From: Lysobacteraceae bacterium
Lineage (GTDB): Bacteria; Pseudomonadota; Gammaproteobacteria; Xanthomonadales; Rhodanobacteraceae
DNA length: 64,000 bases
NCBI GenBank assembly: GCA_004143945.1
Contig: SEHB01000008.1
Coordinates: 1 to 64,000, forward strand
Reading direction: 5' to 3'
Of this stretch, positions 8,054-16,836 are shown piece after piece (the first letter of the stretch is position 1; each line of letters begins with the position of its first letter). Under the pieces are notes generated by a model. It worked only from the letters and a program-made list of their open reading frames with translations. It had not been told where the DNA came from and ran no database searches. A program made the translations under genes and the position numbers.

Positions 8054-9979
8054 TCACCGCCACCCGCAACGCTTGCCCTCGTTCTGTTGCTTGAGCCAGG
8101 CGTGCAGCGGCGCGAAGTAGTCGATGATCGCGCTCGCGTCCATCTCTTCCTTGCCGGTGAGTTCCTTCAGCGTCTGCTGCCACGGCTGTTCGGCACCGTG
8201 GCCGAGCATCTTCCAGAATTTCGCGCCGGCCTGCTTGTTGCCGTAGATCGAACACTGCGCGAGCGGTCCCATGTGCCCCGCCGCCTCGCACAGCGCGCGC
8301 TGCATCTGGAACTGCAGGATGTGGGCGAGGAAATAGCGCATGTACGGCACGTTGGTCGGAACGTGGTTCTTCGCGCCGGGATCGAAGTCGCCTGCGGCCG
8401 CGGCGACCGGCGAAGACAGGCCCTGATACTTGCGACGCAGCTCCCACCAGCCTTCGTTGTAGCGTTCCGGCGGGATCGAGCCGTCGAACACGCCCCAGCG
8501 CCATTTGTCGATCAGCAGGCCGAACGGCAGGAATGCGACCTTCTCCAGCGCGAGCTTCATCTGCGCGTTCAGCATCGCCTTCTCGTCCGCACCCGCGCTG
8601 CCGGCGAGTCCGATCTGAGCGAGGTAAGCCGGCGTGAGGTTCAGGCGCACGGTGTCGCCGATCGCCTCGTGGAAGCCGTCGTTCGCACCGCCCTGGAAGA
8701 TCGGCTCGAGGTTGTTGTACGCGAGGTAGTAATAGATGTGCCCGAGCTCGTGGTAGATCGTGTACTGGTCTTCCTCGGTCGGCCGGATGCACATCTTGAT
8801 GCGCACGTCGGTGGTGCCGATGTCCATCGGCCACGCGCTCGCGTGGCACAGCGCATCGCGGTCGCGCGGGCGCAGGAACATCGACTTCTGCCAGAACGAT
8901 TCGGGCAGCGCGGGCATCCCGAGCGAGGTGTAGAAATCCTCCGCGCGCTTCACCATCGCGCGCGCGGTCGCGAGTTCGGCTTCGCGCTCGATCGCAGCGG
9001 CTTCCACCGGCGAGGGGGTGCCCTTGAACGCCTTGCGCGCATCGGCCAGCGCGGCTGCCTGCTGCGCTTCGAGGCGCGCATCGACGTCCAGGTTGCCCGC
9101 TCCCGGATACGGCTGCAGCAACGGGTACAGCGCCGACCAGTCCTGCGCCCACATGTTGCCGGTGATGTGTGCCGGTATCGTCCCATCGTCGGGCATGCGC
9201 TCGCCGTACTTCGTCGCAAGGCGATGGCGCGCGTAGCACTGCAGGTCGTCGTAGAGCGGCTCGACCTGCGACCACAGCCGGTCGGTCTCGCGCGCGAACG
9301 CATCGGCCGGCATGTCGTAGGCCGACCGCCACATCGTGCCCGCGTCGGCGTGCCCGAGGTCGCGCGCGCCTTCGTTGAGCAGCGCGGCGAAGCGGCGGTA
9401 GTCCTCGAGCATGCCACGGCCGACGCGGTGCCAGCCGGCCCAGGCGTCCAGCGCATGGTCCCAGTCGCGATCGTCCGCGAGCACCTTCGACAGCTGGTCG
9501 AGGTTGCGGCAGCTGTCCGCGTCGGCCGGATCCTTGCAGTACTTGCCGGCACCGTACGCCGCGGTCAGTTTCGATGCGAGCGTCGTCATCTCGGTCAGGT
9601 GCGCGGGATCCTTCGGCGCCGGCATCGCGGTCTGCTGCTTCAGCAATTCCAGTGCGCGCCGGTCGCGCGGATCGATCCCGTCGACGTCGCCGAATGCGCG
9701 CGCCTGCTCGACCTGTCCCGCCAGCCACTTGAGCCAGCCCTCGTTCGCGCGCGCGGTGAGCATCTGCGTATCGTCGGTGATGTAGGTCTGCGCGACCCAC
9801 TCGGCTGCGCTCGGCGCGAGGTACTCGGCCTTGAAGCCGCTGTTCATGCGCTCGACGAACGCATGCGCGGCGCCCGCGTCGCGGGTGGCCGCCTCTTCTG
9901 CAATCGCCGTGGGCGAGGCCAGGGCGACGGCGAGCGTGGCCAACGGGAACACGACAAGGCGGGTGGCGGTGCGGCGCAT
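8054..9979 (-). CDS. Secreted M2-family (ACE-like) peptidyl-dipeptidase
   Basis: A 641-residue protein with a signal peptide (about 1-27, cleavage after AIA). The zinc site HELGH (His410, Glu411, His414) with the third ligand Glu438 in HEAIGDT matches peptidase family M2, whose members (angiotensin-converting enzyme and the Xanthomonas homologue) remove C-terminal dipeptides from peptides. The length agrees with bacterial single-domain ACE homologues. Probably periplasmic, scavenging peptides. It is divergent from the winged-helix/propeller regulator at 10284, which may control it. Start ATG at 9979 gives the complete signal peptide. Confidence 0.95.
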   Translation of the reverse strand: MRRTATRLVVFPLATLAVALASPTAIAEEAATRDAGAAHAFVERMNSGFKAEYLAPSAAEWVAQTYITDDTQMLTARANEGWLKWLAGQVEQARAFGDVDGIDPRDRRALELLKQQTAMPAPKDPAHLTEMTTLASKLTAAYGAGKYCKDPADADSCRNLDQLSKVLADDRDWDHALDAWAGWHRVGRGMLEDYRRFAALLNEGARDLGHADAGTMWRSAYDMPADAFARETDRLWSQVEPLYDDLQCYARHRLATKYGERMPDDGTIPAHITGNMWAQDWSALYPLLQPYPGAGNLDVDARLEAQQAAALADARKAFKGTPSPVEAAAIEREAELATARAMVKRAEDFYTSLGMPALPESFWQKSMFLRPRDRDALCHASAWPMDIGTTDVRIKMCIRPTEEDQYTIYHELGHIYYYLAYNNLEPIFQGGANDGFHEAIGDTVRLNLTPAYLAQIGLAGSAGADEKAMLNAQMKLALEKVAFLPFGLLIDKWRWGVFDGSIPPERYNEGWWELRRKYQGLSSPVAAAAGDFDPGAKNHVPTNVPYMRYFLAHILQFQMQRALCEAAGHMGPLAQCSIYGNKQAGAKFWKMLGHGAEQPWQQTLKELTGKEEMDASAIIDYFAPLHAWLKQQNEGKRCGWR

Positions 9980-10283
9980 GGAAGACTCCTCGCAAGGCAG
10001 ATCGGCAGGCTAGTCGGCGAGCGCTTGTCGCGCAAGCACGTGCCACTGCAGGGCGTCGGTCCGCCACGACTCGCCGCGTTCGGGCTTCGCTCCGGCGTGC
10101 GCGGCACACCGCGGATGCGCGCGAACCGGCAAGCTCGGGCACATCCCGACGACGCCGTGCGTTGCCGGAAGCGCGGACGTGCGTACGGGATGGCTACGCG
10201 GCGGCGTTGCACAACTTGCCCGCAGGCGTGCGACGAAAGTACGATGTCCTTCGTCATTCCATCCGTCCGGTCAGTGGTGGGGC
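9980..10283. other. Divergent intergenic region, M2 peptidase / regulator
   Basis: A 304-nt gap between divergent genes that must hold both promoters. A weak sigma70-like pair for the regulator is TTGCCC (10215-10220) and TACGAT (10240-10245) with a 19-nt spacer. No repeat element, hairpin or small gene is clear. Confidence 0.35.
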
Positions 10284-12476
10284 ATGAACGCGGTCTTCAG
10301 TGTGAGACAGGATTCGCAGCGCTACCTGCAGGTCGGCGATCACGTGGTCGACACCGACACGTTGCGCGTGCTGACGCGGCCGGAGGGCACGCGCCTGACC
10401 CCGAAGGCGGCCGCGGTGCTGCTGCAGCTCGCGCGCAGCAGTGGCCGCACGCTGAGCCGCGACGACCTGCTCGACGAGGTCTGGAAGGGCACGTGCCCGA
10501 CGCCCGACGTGCTGACGCAGGCGGTCAAGGACCTGCGCAGGGCGCTCGGCGAGGATCTCAACTCGCCGCGGTACGTCGAAACCCTGCCGCGCCTCGGCTA
10601 CCGCCTCGTGGCCGAGGTGCGCTTCTTCGACGAGGATCCGAACGCGCGTGCGCCGGCCGTGCCCGCGCTGCAGCACGGTGCAGCGGCGCCCCGGTCGCGT
10701 GCGGTGCGTTCCGCGAAGTGGCTGGCGGTCGCGGCCGCGATCGGCCTGGTAGCGGTCGCGGCGGTCGCGACGACGCGCGGGCGGACGCTGCCGTCGCCTG
10801 CGGTCGCAGCGGACCTTCCGCGCTGGAGCGTCGCCGAGCGCCGGTCGCTGACCTCCGACCCGGGGCCGGAACTGCTGCCGCGCATTTCTCCCGACGGCCT
10901 GCGCATCGCCTACTCGATCGGCGAGGACGCGCCGTCCGGAAGCCGCATCGTCGTGCGCGGCATCGAGCCGTCGCGCACGAGCCTGCTCGGCGGGGAGGCC
11001 GGCGAGGACTGCCATCCGGTGTGGTCGCCGGACGGGTCCGCGATCGCCTACATGCACCATGCGCGCGGGCAGTGCACGATCCTGCTCGAATCGTCGTTCG
11101 GCGGGCACGCGCGCGAGGTGGCCGCGTGCGCGGAAAACACGCTCGACTACTTCTCGTGGTCGCCCGACGCGCGCAACCTGCTGATGACCTCGCCGATGGC
11201 CGCGAATGCGCGCACCGTGACGTCCGTGCCGCTCGACGGCAGCCCGCCACGCGTCCTGCGCTACACGCGCGCCGCAAGCGACATCGATCTCGATGCGCGC
11301 CATTCGCCCGACGGCAGCCTCATCGCATTCCGGCGCGGGACGAACCCCTACAGCGACCTGCACGTGATGCCGGCCGAAGGCGGCGACGTCAGGCGCGTCA
11401 CGCGGCTCGCGAGCCGCATCCGCGGCTTCGACTGGCTGCCGGGTGGCGACGCGATCGTGTTTTCCTCGGGGCACGCGGGTGCGCAGGGACTGTATGTCGT
11501 GTCGCTCGAGGACGGTCGCGTCGAATCGCTCGACGTGTACCCGGCGGAATTCCCGAGCGCGGCGCGCGCGACCGATGCGGTGGTCTACGAGATCCCGCGC
11601 CTGCGCACGCAGCTCGCGCGCGTGCCGCTGGATCCTGCCGACGGCGATCCGCTCGCGCTGGTCCCCTCGACCGGCAACGACGGCGCGCCGATGATGTCGC
11701 CCGTGGACGACCGCATCGCGTTCGTTTCCGACCGCAGCGGCTCGCAGCAGCTCTGGTTGCACGATCCGGCGACTGGCGAGACGCATGCATTGACCGACGC
11801 GGACGAGCCGAACCTGCGCTATCCGGTCTGGCGCCGCGATGGTGCGCGCCTCCTGATCACCGCACGCGGCGAGGGCTGGGGCCACCTGATCGAGATCGAT
11901 CTCGCGACGCGCAAGCGCACCGTGCTCACCTCGGGTGAAGAGGACGTGCGCTACGGCGTCTACGCGACCACTCCGGGTCGCTACATGGCCGTGATCAATG
12001 CGGACGACGGCGCGCGCGAGCTGGTGGAATTCGCGAGCGAGCAGGGCCGGGCAGTCGAGCGCAAGGTCATCGCGCGCGGAGTCGGCCGGCACGAGCTCGA
12101 TCTCGTCGAAGGTTCGATCTGGTTCACGCGGATCAATCAGCCCGGCCTGTTCCGGATCGATCCGGCGACCGGCGCCGAACAGCTCGTCACGAGCGCGATC
12201 ACGCCTGCGAACATCGATGGCTGGCTGGTGTCGGGCGGGCAGCTCTACTACATCGTGACGCATGCGATCGGACGCGGCGCGATCCACCGCTTCGATCCGG
12301 CCACCGAAACCGACGTCGTGCTGACGCAGTTGCCGGTCGCCGTAGCCGACCTCAATTTCAGCATCACGCGCGACCATCGCCACCTCGTGGTCGTGCGCGC
12401 GGCCGCGGTCGATACCGACATCGGTGCGCTGCGCCTGCAGCGCGCGAGCGGAACGCACGCCACCACGCGCGGCTGA
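10284..12476 (+). CDS. Membrane-anchored winged-helix regulator with TolB-like beta-propeller (CadC-like)
   Basis: A 730-residue one-component regulator. Residues about 15-113 form an OmpR/CadC-type winged helix (TPKAAAVLLQLARS, DEVWKGTCPTPDVLTQAVKD, PRLGYRLVAEV). One transmembrane helix follows at about 145-163, and the rest, about 190-720, is a periplasmic beta-propeller with WD40-like/PD40 signatures such as ISPDGLRIAYSI, WSPDGSAIAYM and HSPDGSLIAFR. The logic is a membrane-bound DNA-binding domain controlled by an extracytoplasmic sensor. The signal is unknown; the divergent M2 peptidase suggests peptides or periplasmic state, which is inference. ATG at 10284 begins a normal N-terminus; upstream in-frame codons show no similarity. 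Confidence 0.88.
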   Translation: MNAVFSVRQDSQRYLQVGDHVVDTDTLRVLTRPEGTRLTPKAAAVLLQLARSSGRTLSRDDLLDEVWKGTCPTPDVLTQAVKDLRRALGEDLNSPRYVETLPRLGYRLVAEVRFFDEDPNARAPAVPALQHGAAAPRSRAVRSAKWLAVAAAIGLVAVAAVATTRGRTLPSPAVAADLPRWSVAERRSLTSDPGPELLPRISPDGLRIAYSIGEDAPSGSRIVVRGIEPSRTSLLGGEAGEDCHPVWSPDGSAIAYMHHARGQCTILLESSFGGHAREVAACAENTLDYFSWSPDARNLLMTSPMAANARTVTSVPLDGSPPRVLRYTRAASDIDLDARHSPDGSLIAFRRGTNPYSDLHVMPAEGGDVRRVTRLASRIRGFDWLPGGDAIVFSSGHAGAQGLYVVSLEDGRVESLDVYPAEFPSAARATDAVVYEIPRLRTQLARVPLDPADGDPLALVPSTGNDGAPMMSPVDDRIAFVSDRSGSQQLWLHDPATGETHALTDADEPNLRYPVWRRDGARLLITARGEGWGHLIEIDLATRKRTVLTSGEEDVRYGVYATTPGRYMAVINADDGARELVEFASEQGRAVERKVIARGVGRHELDLVEGSIWFTRINQPGLFRIDPATGAEQLVTSAITPANIDGWLVSGGQLYYIVTHAIGRGAIHRFDPATETDVVLTQLPVAVADLNFSITRDHRHLVVVRAAAVDTDIGALRLQRASGTHATTRG

Positions 12477-12550
12477 CACGCGACCGACCCGCAGCGCTTG
12501 CACGGCTGCGTGTGCGATGCCGTCCACGATGGCTCCCGGACCGCGGCTGT

Positions 12551-12769
12551 TGCGGGAGGGACTTCAGTCCCGAACTCTGCACGCGTCCCTCGGGGCTGAA
12601 GCCCCGCCCACCACGGATCGGGGTTTTTTCGGGCAGGGACGTCAGTCCCGAGCCCTTCGCTTCCTCCATCGGGGCTGAAGCCCCTCCCACGACGGACCGC
12701 GGCTGTCGTGGGAGGGACTTCAGTCCCGAGCTCTCCGCTTGTGCCGTCTGGAATGAAGTCCCTCCCACG
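12551..12769. repeat. Cluster of three REP-type doublets
   Basis: Three doublets lie in tandem: 12551-12612, 12630-12690 and 12707-12769. Each pairs a GGGACTTCAGTCCC-like hairpin with a GGGGCTGAAGCCCC-like hairpin, in the same arrangement as the copy at 4212. The third has a degenerate right half (GGAATGAAGTCCC). A GATCGGGGTTTTTTCGGG stretch between doublets 1 and 2 may stop transcription from the upstream regulator. The rest of the 483-nt gap 12477-12959 shows no gene. Confidence 0.88.
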
Positions 12770-12959
12770 GCATCTCCGCGAACGGCTGCCTGCGCATTCG
12801 CAGCGGCGCCCACGCTGCGCCGAGTCGTGCCGAACCCGCGTTGTTCGGAACTCCTTCGTCGATCCGAAGCGCACCCACGGTGAAATCTAGCCCGATCTTC
12901 CTGATTCGCTGCACACCCGGACGACAGGATCGGCACACCATCAGCCGCGAGGGTGCAAC

Positions 12960-13829
12960 ATGCGTGTGGAAAGCGAACGATTGCAGAATGGCGGTCGCCT
13001 CGAATGGGGCGCCGCGGGTCACGACGGGATGCGGGTCGTGCTGGGAGGCGGGCGCGGCTGCGTGCTGCACGGCGAGCGCCAGCCCTCGGTCGTCGTGGTG
13101 CCGCTGCGCGGCCGCGTGCAGGTCGCCGACGGGGATGCGATGCGCCTCCTCGCGACCGGCGAGGTGCTGGTCGCCGAAGCGGGCCAGCCGCTGCAGGTGA
13201 TCGGTCGCGGTTCGGCGTTGTGGCTCGCGTTGCGCATTCCGGCGCGTGCATGGCAGTCGATCGCCGGCGGCATCGAAATCGGCGTCGGTATCGAGCCCGC
13301 GTTGTTGCCGGCCGTGCATGAGGCCGACCGCACGATGCGCCGCGCCGCGATGCGCCTGCTGCGCGAGGCGGCCGCGGAAGACGAAGCGGGCACGCTCGCC
13401 GCGGCGGCCGCGTTCGCCAGCCTGCTCGGCGACCTGCAATCGGCGTTCCAGCCGCTGATCGCGCGTTGCCCCGGTCGCACGCATGCGCAGCGACGCAACG
13501 TATTCCTGCGCCTGCTGCGCGTGCGCAATTACATGGCGGCGAGCTGCCACCTCGACCTCGGCATCGACGACTTCGCGCGCATGGCGAGCTACTCGCCCTG
13601 CCATTTCATCCGCGCGTTCAACACGGTGTTCGGCGACACGCCGCACGCGGTGCTGGTCGAGCAGCGCCTGACGCGCGCACGCAGGCTCGTGCACGAAAGC
13701 TCGATGGCGATCACCGAAATCGCGCGCGCGAGCGGGTTCGAGAACCGCTGCGCGTTCTCGCGCTCGTTCAAGCGCCGCTTCGGCGTCACCGCGACGTCAT
13801 TGCGCGATCGCGACCGCGCCGCCGCCTGA
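12960..13829 (+). CDS. AraC-family transcriptional regulator
   Basis: A 289-residue protein with an N-terminal cupin-like sensing half (strands around VVVVPLRGRVQVADGD and GEVLVAEAGQPLQV) and a C-terminal double helix-turn-helix (about 185-285) containing LGIDDFARMASYSPCHFIRA and ITEIARASGFENRCAFSRSF, the AraC/XylS signature. The ligand is unknown. It lies 136 nt upstream of the broken TonB-dependent receptor in the same direction, an arrangement in which the regulator often controls the uptake gene. ATG at 12960 is the first in-frame start. Confidence 0.9.
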   Translation: MRVESERLQNGGRLEWGAAGHDGMRVVLGGGRGCVLHGERQPSVVVVPLRGRVQVADGDAMRLLATGEVLVAEAGQPLQVIGRGSALWLALRIPARAWQSIAGGIEIGVGIEPALLPAVHEADRTMRRAAMRLLREAAAEDEAGTLAAAAAFASLLGDLQSAFQPLIARCPGRTHAQRRNVFLRLLRVRNYMAASCHLDLGIDDFARMASYSPCHFIRAFNTVFGDTPHAVLVEQRLTRARRLVHESSMAITEIARASGFENRCAFSRSFKRRFGVTATSLRDRDRAAA

Positions 13830-13965
13830 AGCGCTTTTCTCGATTTCTGCATCCCTCCCTGCAAGAACTCGTCAAGGCAGGGCTTTCACGTTTTCCTAAT
13901 GTTCGTGGGGAGTCCGCGGCCAGCCCTGGCCGACGGATGACCATCCTGAAACCAGGGAGAAATAC

Positions 13966-14568
13966 ATGCGACACACGCTGCTCCGAGAATCCATAGTCGA
14001 GGCATTGGCCGCCTCGGCCGCCGCCGCCCGCGCCACCAGGGGCGTCGCGCCGGCTGCCGCGCTCGCGGCATTCGGCCTGTTCGCCGCACCCGCGGTGGCA
14101 CAGGACGAAGCGTCCAGCCAGCAACTCGAAACGATCACGGTGACGGGTTCGAACATCCGTCGCGTCGACATCGAAACGTCCAACCCCGTCGTCACCATCG
14201 ATCGCGCCGCGATCGAGAAGACCGGCAAGCTGACCCTCGGCGACCTCGTGCAGTCCTTGCCCGCGGTGACCGGTCCGAACACCAATCCGCAGGTCAACAA
14301 CTCCGGCGGCACCGGCTTCACGAGCATCGGCCTGCGCGGCCTCGGTTCGCCGCGCACGCTGGTGCTGATCAACGGCCACCGCTACCTCAGCGGCGATCCG
14401 AACGCGATCCCGGCCAACATGGTCGAGCGCATCGAAGTGCTGACTTCGGGTGCGTCGGCCGTATACGGCTCGGATGCGATCGCGGGCGTCGTGAACTTCA
14501 TCCTGCGCAGCGACGCGACATCTACGATTGCACGTACATTTCGCGCAACGAAGGCGCGAGCGGCATGA
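13966..14568 (+). pseudogene. TonB-dependent receptor, signal peptide and plug fragment (5' part of a broken gene)
   Basis: A 200-residue open frame with a long signal peptide ending about residue 46 (AVAQDE), a TonB-box-like ETITVTGSNIRR and a plug domain (TSIGLRGLGSPRTLVLINGHR, VERIEVLTSGASAVYGSDAI). After GVVNFILRS, where the barrel should begin, the frame changes into junk (DATSTIARTFRATKARAA) and stops at 14566-14568. The correct continuation appears in another frame as DIYDCTYISRNEGASGMN from about 14517. Relative to similar receptors a stretch of roughly 80-120 residues is missing, so the lesion is a deletion that also shifted the frame, or an assembly error. A good ribosome site (AGGGAG) precedes the ATG at 13966. 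Confidence 0.85.
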
Positions 14569-16676
14569 ACGTCGCGACCGACTACCACTGCTACCAGGCC
14601 GAGAACGACGCGTACAACTACGCGACGGTCAACCTCGTGCTGACCCCGCAGGAACGCACCGGCCTGTTCCTCAACGGCAACTACAAGCTCACCGACAACG
14701 TCGAGGCCTACCTGTCGATCCTGAGCAACAAGACCTCTTCCGCGTTCCAGCTCGCGCCCGCCGTGTACGGCGCGGTGTACGGCGCCACCGTTTCGAGGGA
14801 CAGCTACTACAACCCGTTCGGCGTCGATTTCGGACCCGCGGTCGGCGACGATTTCCGCGCGCGCCTGGAGACGCTCGGCAACCGCCGCGCAGCAGCCGGC
14901 ATCGTCAACAACCAGGTCTCGACCGGTTTCAAGGGATCGTTCGACGTCTGGAACGACTACCAGTGGAACTGGGACATCGGGTTCGACTACGGCCACGTGC
15001 ACAACTCGACCGTGACCTCCGGCCTGCCGGGTCTGACCGTGCTGAACCAGGCGACCGGCCCGTCGTTCTTCGACGAGGAGACCGGCACCGTGCGCTGCGG
15101 CACGCCGGACGCACCGATCGAAGGCTGCACGCCGTTCAATCCGTTCAACCTGCAGGACCCGAACAGCATCGCGGTGCTGCGCGCATCCGCACGCCCGGGC
15201 GTCAACAGTGCGTTCACGATCGAACGCGTCAAGCGCGCCGACATCAACGGCGGCCTGTTCGAGCTGCCGGGCGGCACCGCCCAGCTCGCGCTCGGCATCA
15301 GCAAGCGCGACCAGTACACGCACTCCAACGTGGACACCGGCCTCGCGATCGACTTCCTCGGCAACTGCACGCTCGGCAGCCAGTGCGCCTCGGCGCTTCA
15401 GGGCGGCTACGACGTCAAGGAAGCCTATGCCGAGCTGTTCCTGCCGATCGTCAAGGACCTGCCGTTCCTGCACGCGTTGAACATCACGCTCGGCGACCGC
15501 TACTCGAAGTTCAGCTCGTTCGGCAGCACCAACAACACCAAGATCGCGATCGAATGGCGTCCGATCGAGGACCTGCTGTTGCGTGGCACGGTGGCCGAAG
15601 TGTTCCGTGCGCCGACCATCGGCAACATCTTCGGTGGCGCCGCGAGCAACGCGCCGCGCATCACGCGCGATCCCTGCGACTACTCGGGAACCGGCACCAA
15701 TCCGAACGCTGGCAATCCCGCCTGCGTCGGCGTGCCGACCACCGGGCCGTTCCAGAACGAAGCCGTGCAGAGCGCGTCGCAGCTCAACGCGATCGTGTCC
15801 GGTTCGGCCTTCGCGAACTTCCCGATCGGCCCCGAGTACGGCAAGTCGTTCGACTTCGGCGTGGTATACGACCCGAACTGGCTCGAGGGCCTGTCGGTCA
15901 GCGCGGACGTGTGGCGCCTCTACCTCAACGAGAACATCGTCGCGGGCATCGGCGCGCAGACCGTGATCGACCTCTGCTACGCGGGCCAGTCCGAGTACTG
16001 CCCGCTGATCCGCCGCTACACCAGCGGATCGTCGCAGGGCCAGATCCAGACGATCATCGAGCCGACCGGCAACATCGGCCGCATCGATGTCGGCGGCGTC
16101 GACTTCGCGATGAACTATCGCCTGCCGGAGTTCGCGTTCGGCCGCTTCAACGTCGGCATCAACGCGACCTACATGTCGAAGTACGACCTGCAGACCGCGC
16201 CGGGCATCGACGCGAATGTCACCTACCACTACGCCGGCCACTTCATGAACTACGGATCGTCGCAGGCGGCTTCGTGCCCGGGTGCGAGCGGCGGCGTCTG
16301 CCTGTTCCCGCGCTGGCGCGCGCAGTCCAGCGTCGGCTGGCAGATGGGTCCGTTCGACGCGACGTGGAACATGCGCTACATCGGCGGCTTCCGCATGGGT
16401 TCGCCGTCGCCGTCGCAGGACACCCATCCGTGGGGCACGGGTCGACCCGACCTCGACCTGCAGTATCGTGACTACGGCTCGACGACGTACCACGACATCC
16501 AGTTCGGCTACAACCTCGAGGCGATCAACACGCGCTTCGACGTCGGCGTGAACAACCTCGGCGACAAGCAGCCGCCGATGCTGTACGCGAACAACACGCT
16601 GAACGCGAACACCGATCCGTCGAACTTCGACCTCGTCGGCCGCTACTTCTGGGGCCGCGTGACGGTCAAGTTCTAG
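14565..16676 (+). pseudogene. TonB-dependent receptor, beta-barrel fragment (3' part of a broken gene)
   Basis: A 703-residue open frame holding the outer-membrane beta-barrel: many alternating aromatic strands, LTPQERTGLFLNGNYKLTDN near the start, VAEVFRAPTIGNIFGG in the middle, and a C-terminal [13 protein letters not shown] ending in Phe, the outer-membrane signature. It has no signal peptide or plug of its own. Its ATG overlaps the stop of the 5' fragment (ATGA at 14565-14568), but a barrel without export signal should not reach the outer membrane, so the locus is probably inactive. Cysteine pairs in extracellular loops (for example CGTPDAPIEGC) are intact. The substrate is unknown; 'peptide or saccharide' would be guesswork. 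Confidence 0.85.
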
Positions 16677-16697
16677 GACCGCGTGCAAGTGTGACCC

Positions 16698-16737
16698 GAC
16701 GGCCGCGCGGTTCGCCCGCGCGGCCGTCTTCTTTTCT
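16698..16737 (+). terminator. Intrinsic terminator after the TonB-dependent receptor
   Basis: GACGGCCGCGCGG (16698-16710) pairs with CCGCGCGGCCGTC around a short TTCGC loop, followed by TTCTTTTCTTC. It lies 22 nt after the receptor stop and faces the convergent otsA. Confidence 0.9.
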
Positions 16738-16758
16738 TCGCTCGGTCGCTGCGGGAGT

Positions 16759-16836
16759 TCGACACGCAGGACACGGAGGACGCGAAGAGAGGTCTGTAAA
16801 GGCTGCCTCCGTCTTCTCCGTCTGCTGCGTGTTTCA
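16759..16836. repeat. Dispersed inverted element, ACACGGAG family, copy 2
   Basis: Left arm GACACGCAGGACACGGAGGA (16761-16780) and right arm CTCCGTCTTCTCCGTCTGCT continuing GCGTGTTTCA (about 16807-16836). This short copy has almost no interior. The outer edge of the right arm supplies the TGA stop of otsA (complement of TCA at 16834-16836). Confidence 0.75.

Noticed and set aside
8087-11938. Very long open frame on the plus strand (over 1200 codons)
   Set aside because: It is antisense to the M2 peptidase and then shifts relative to the regulator gene; its Arg/Ala/Val-rich translation has no family features. In GC-rich DNA the antisense frame stays open because of codon bias.
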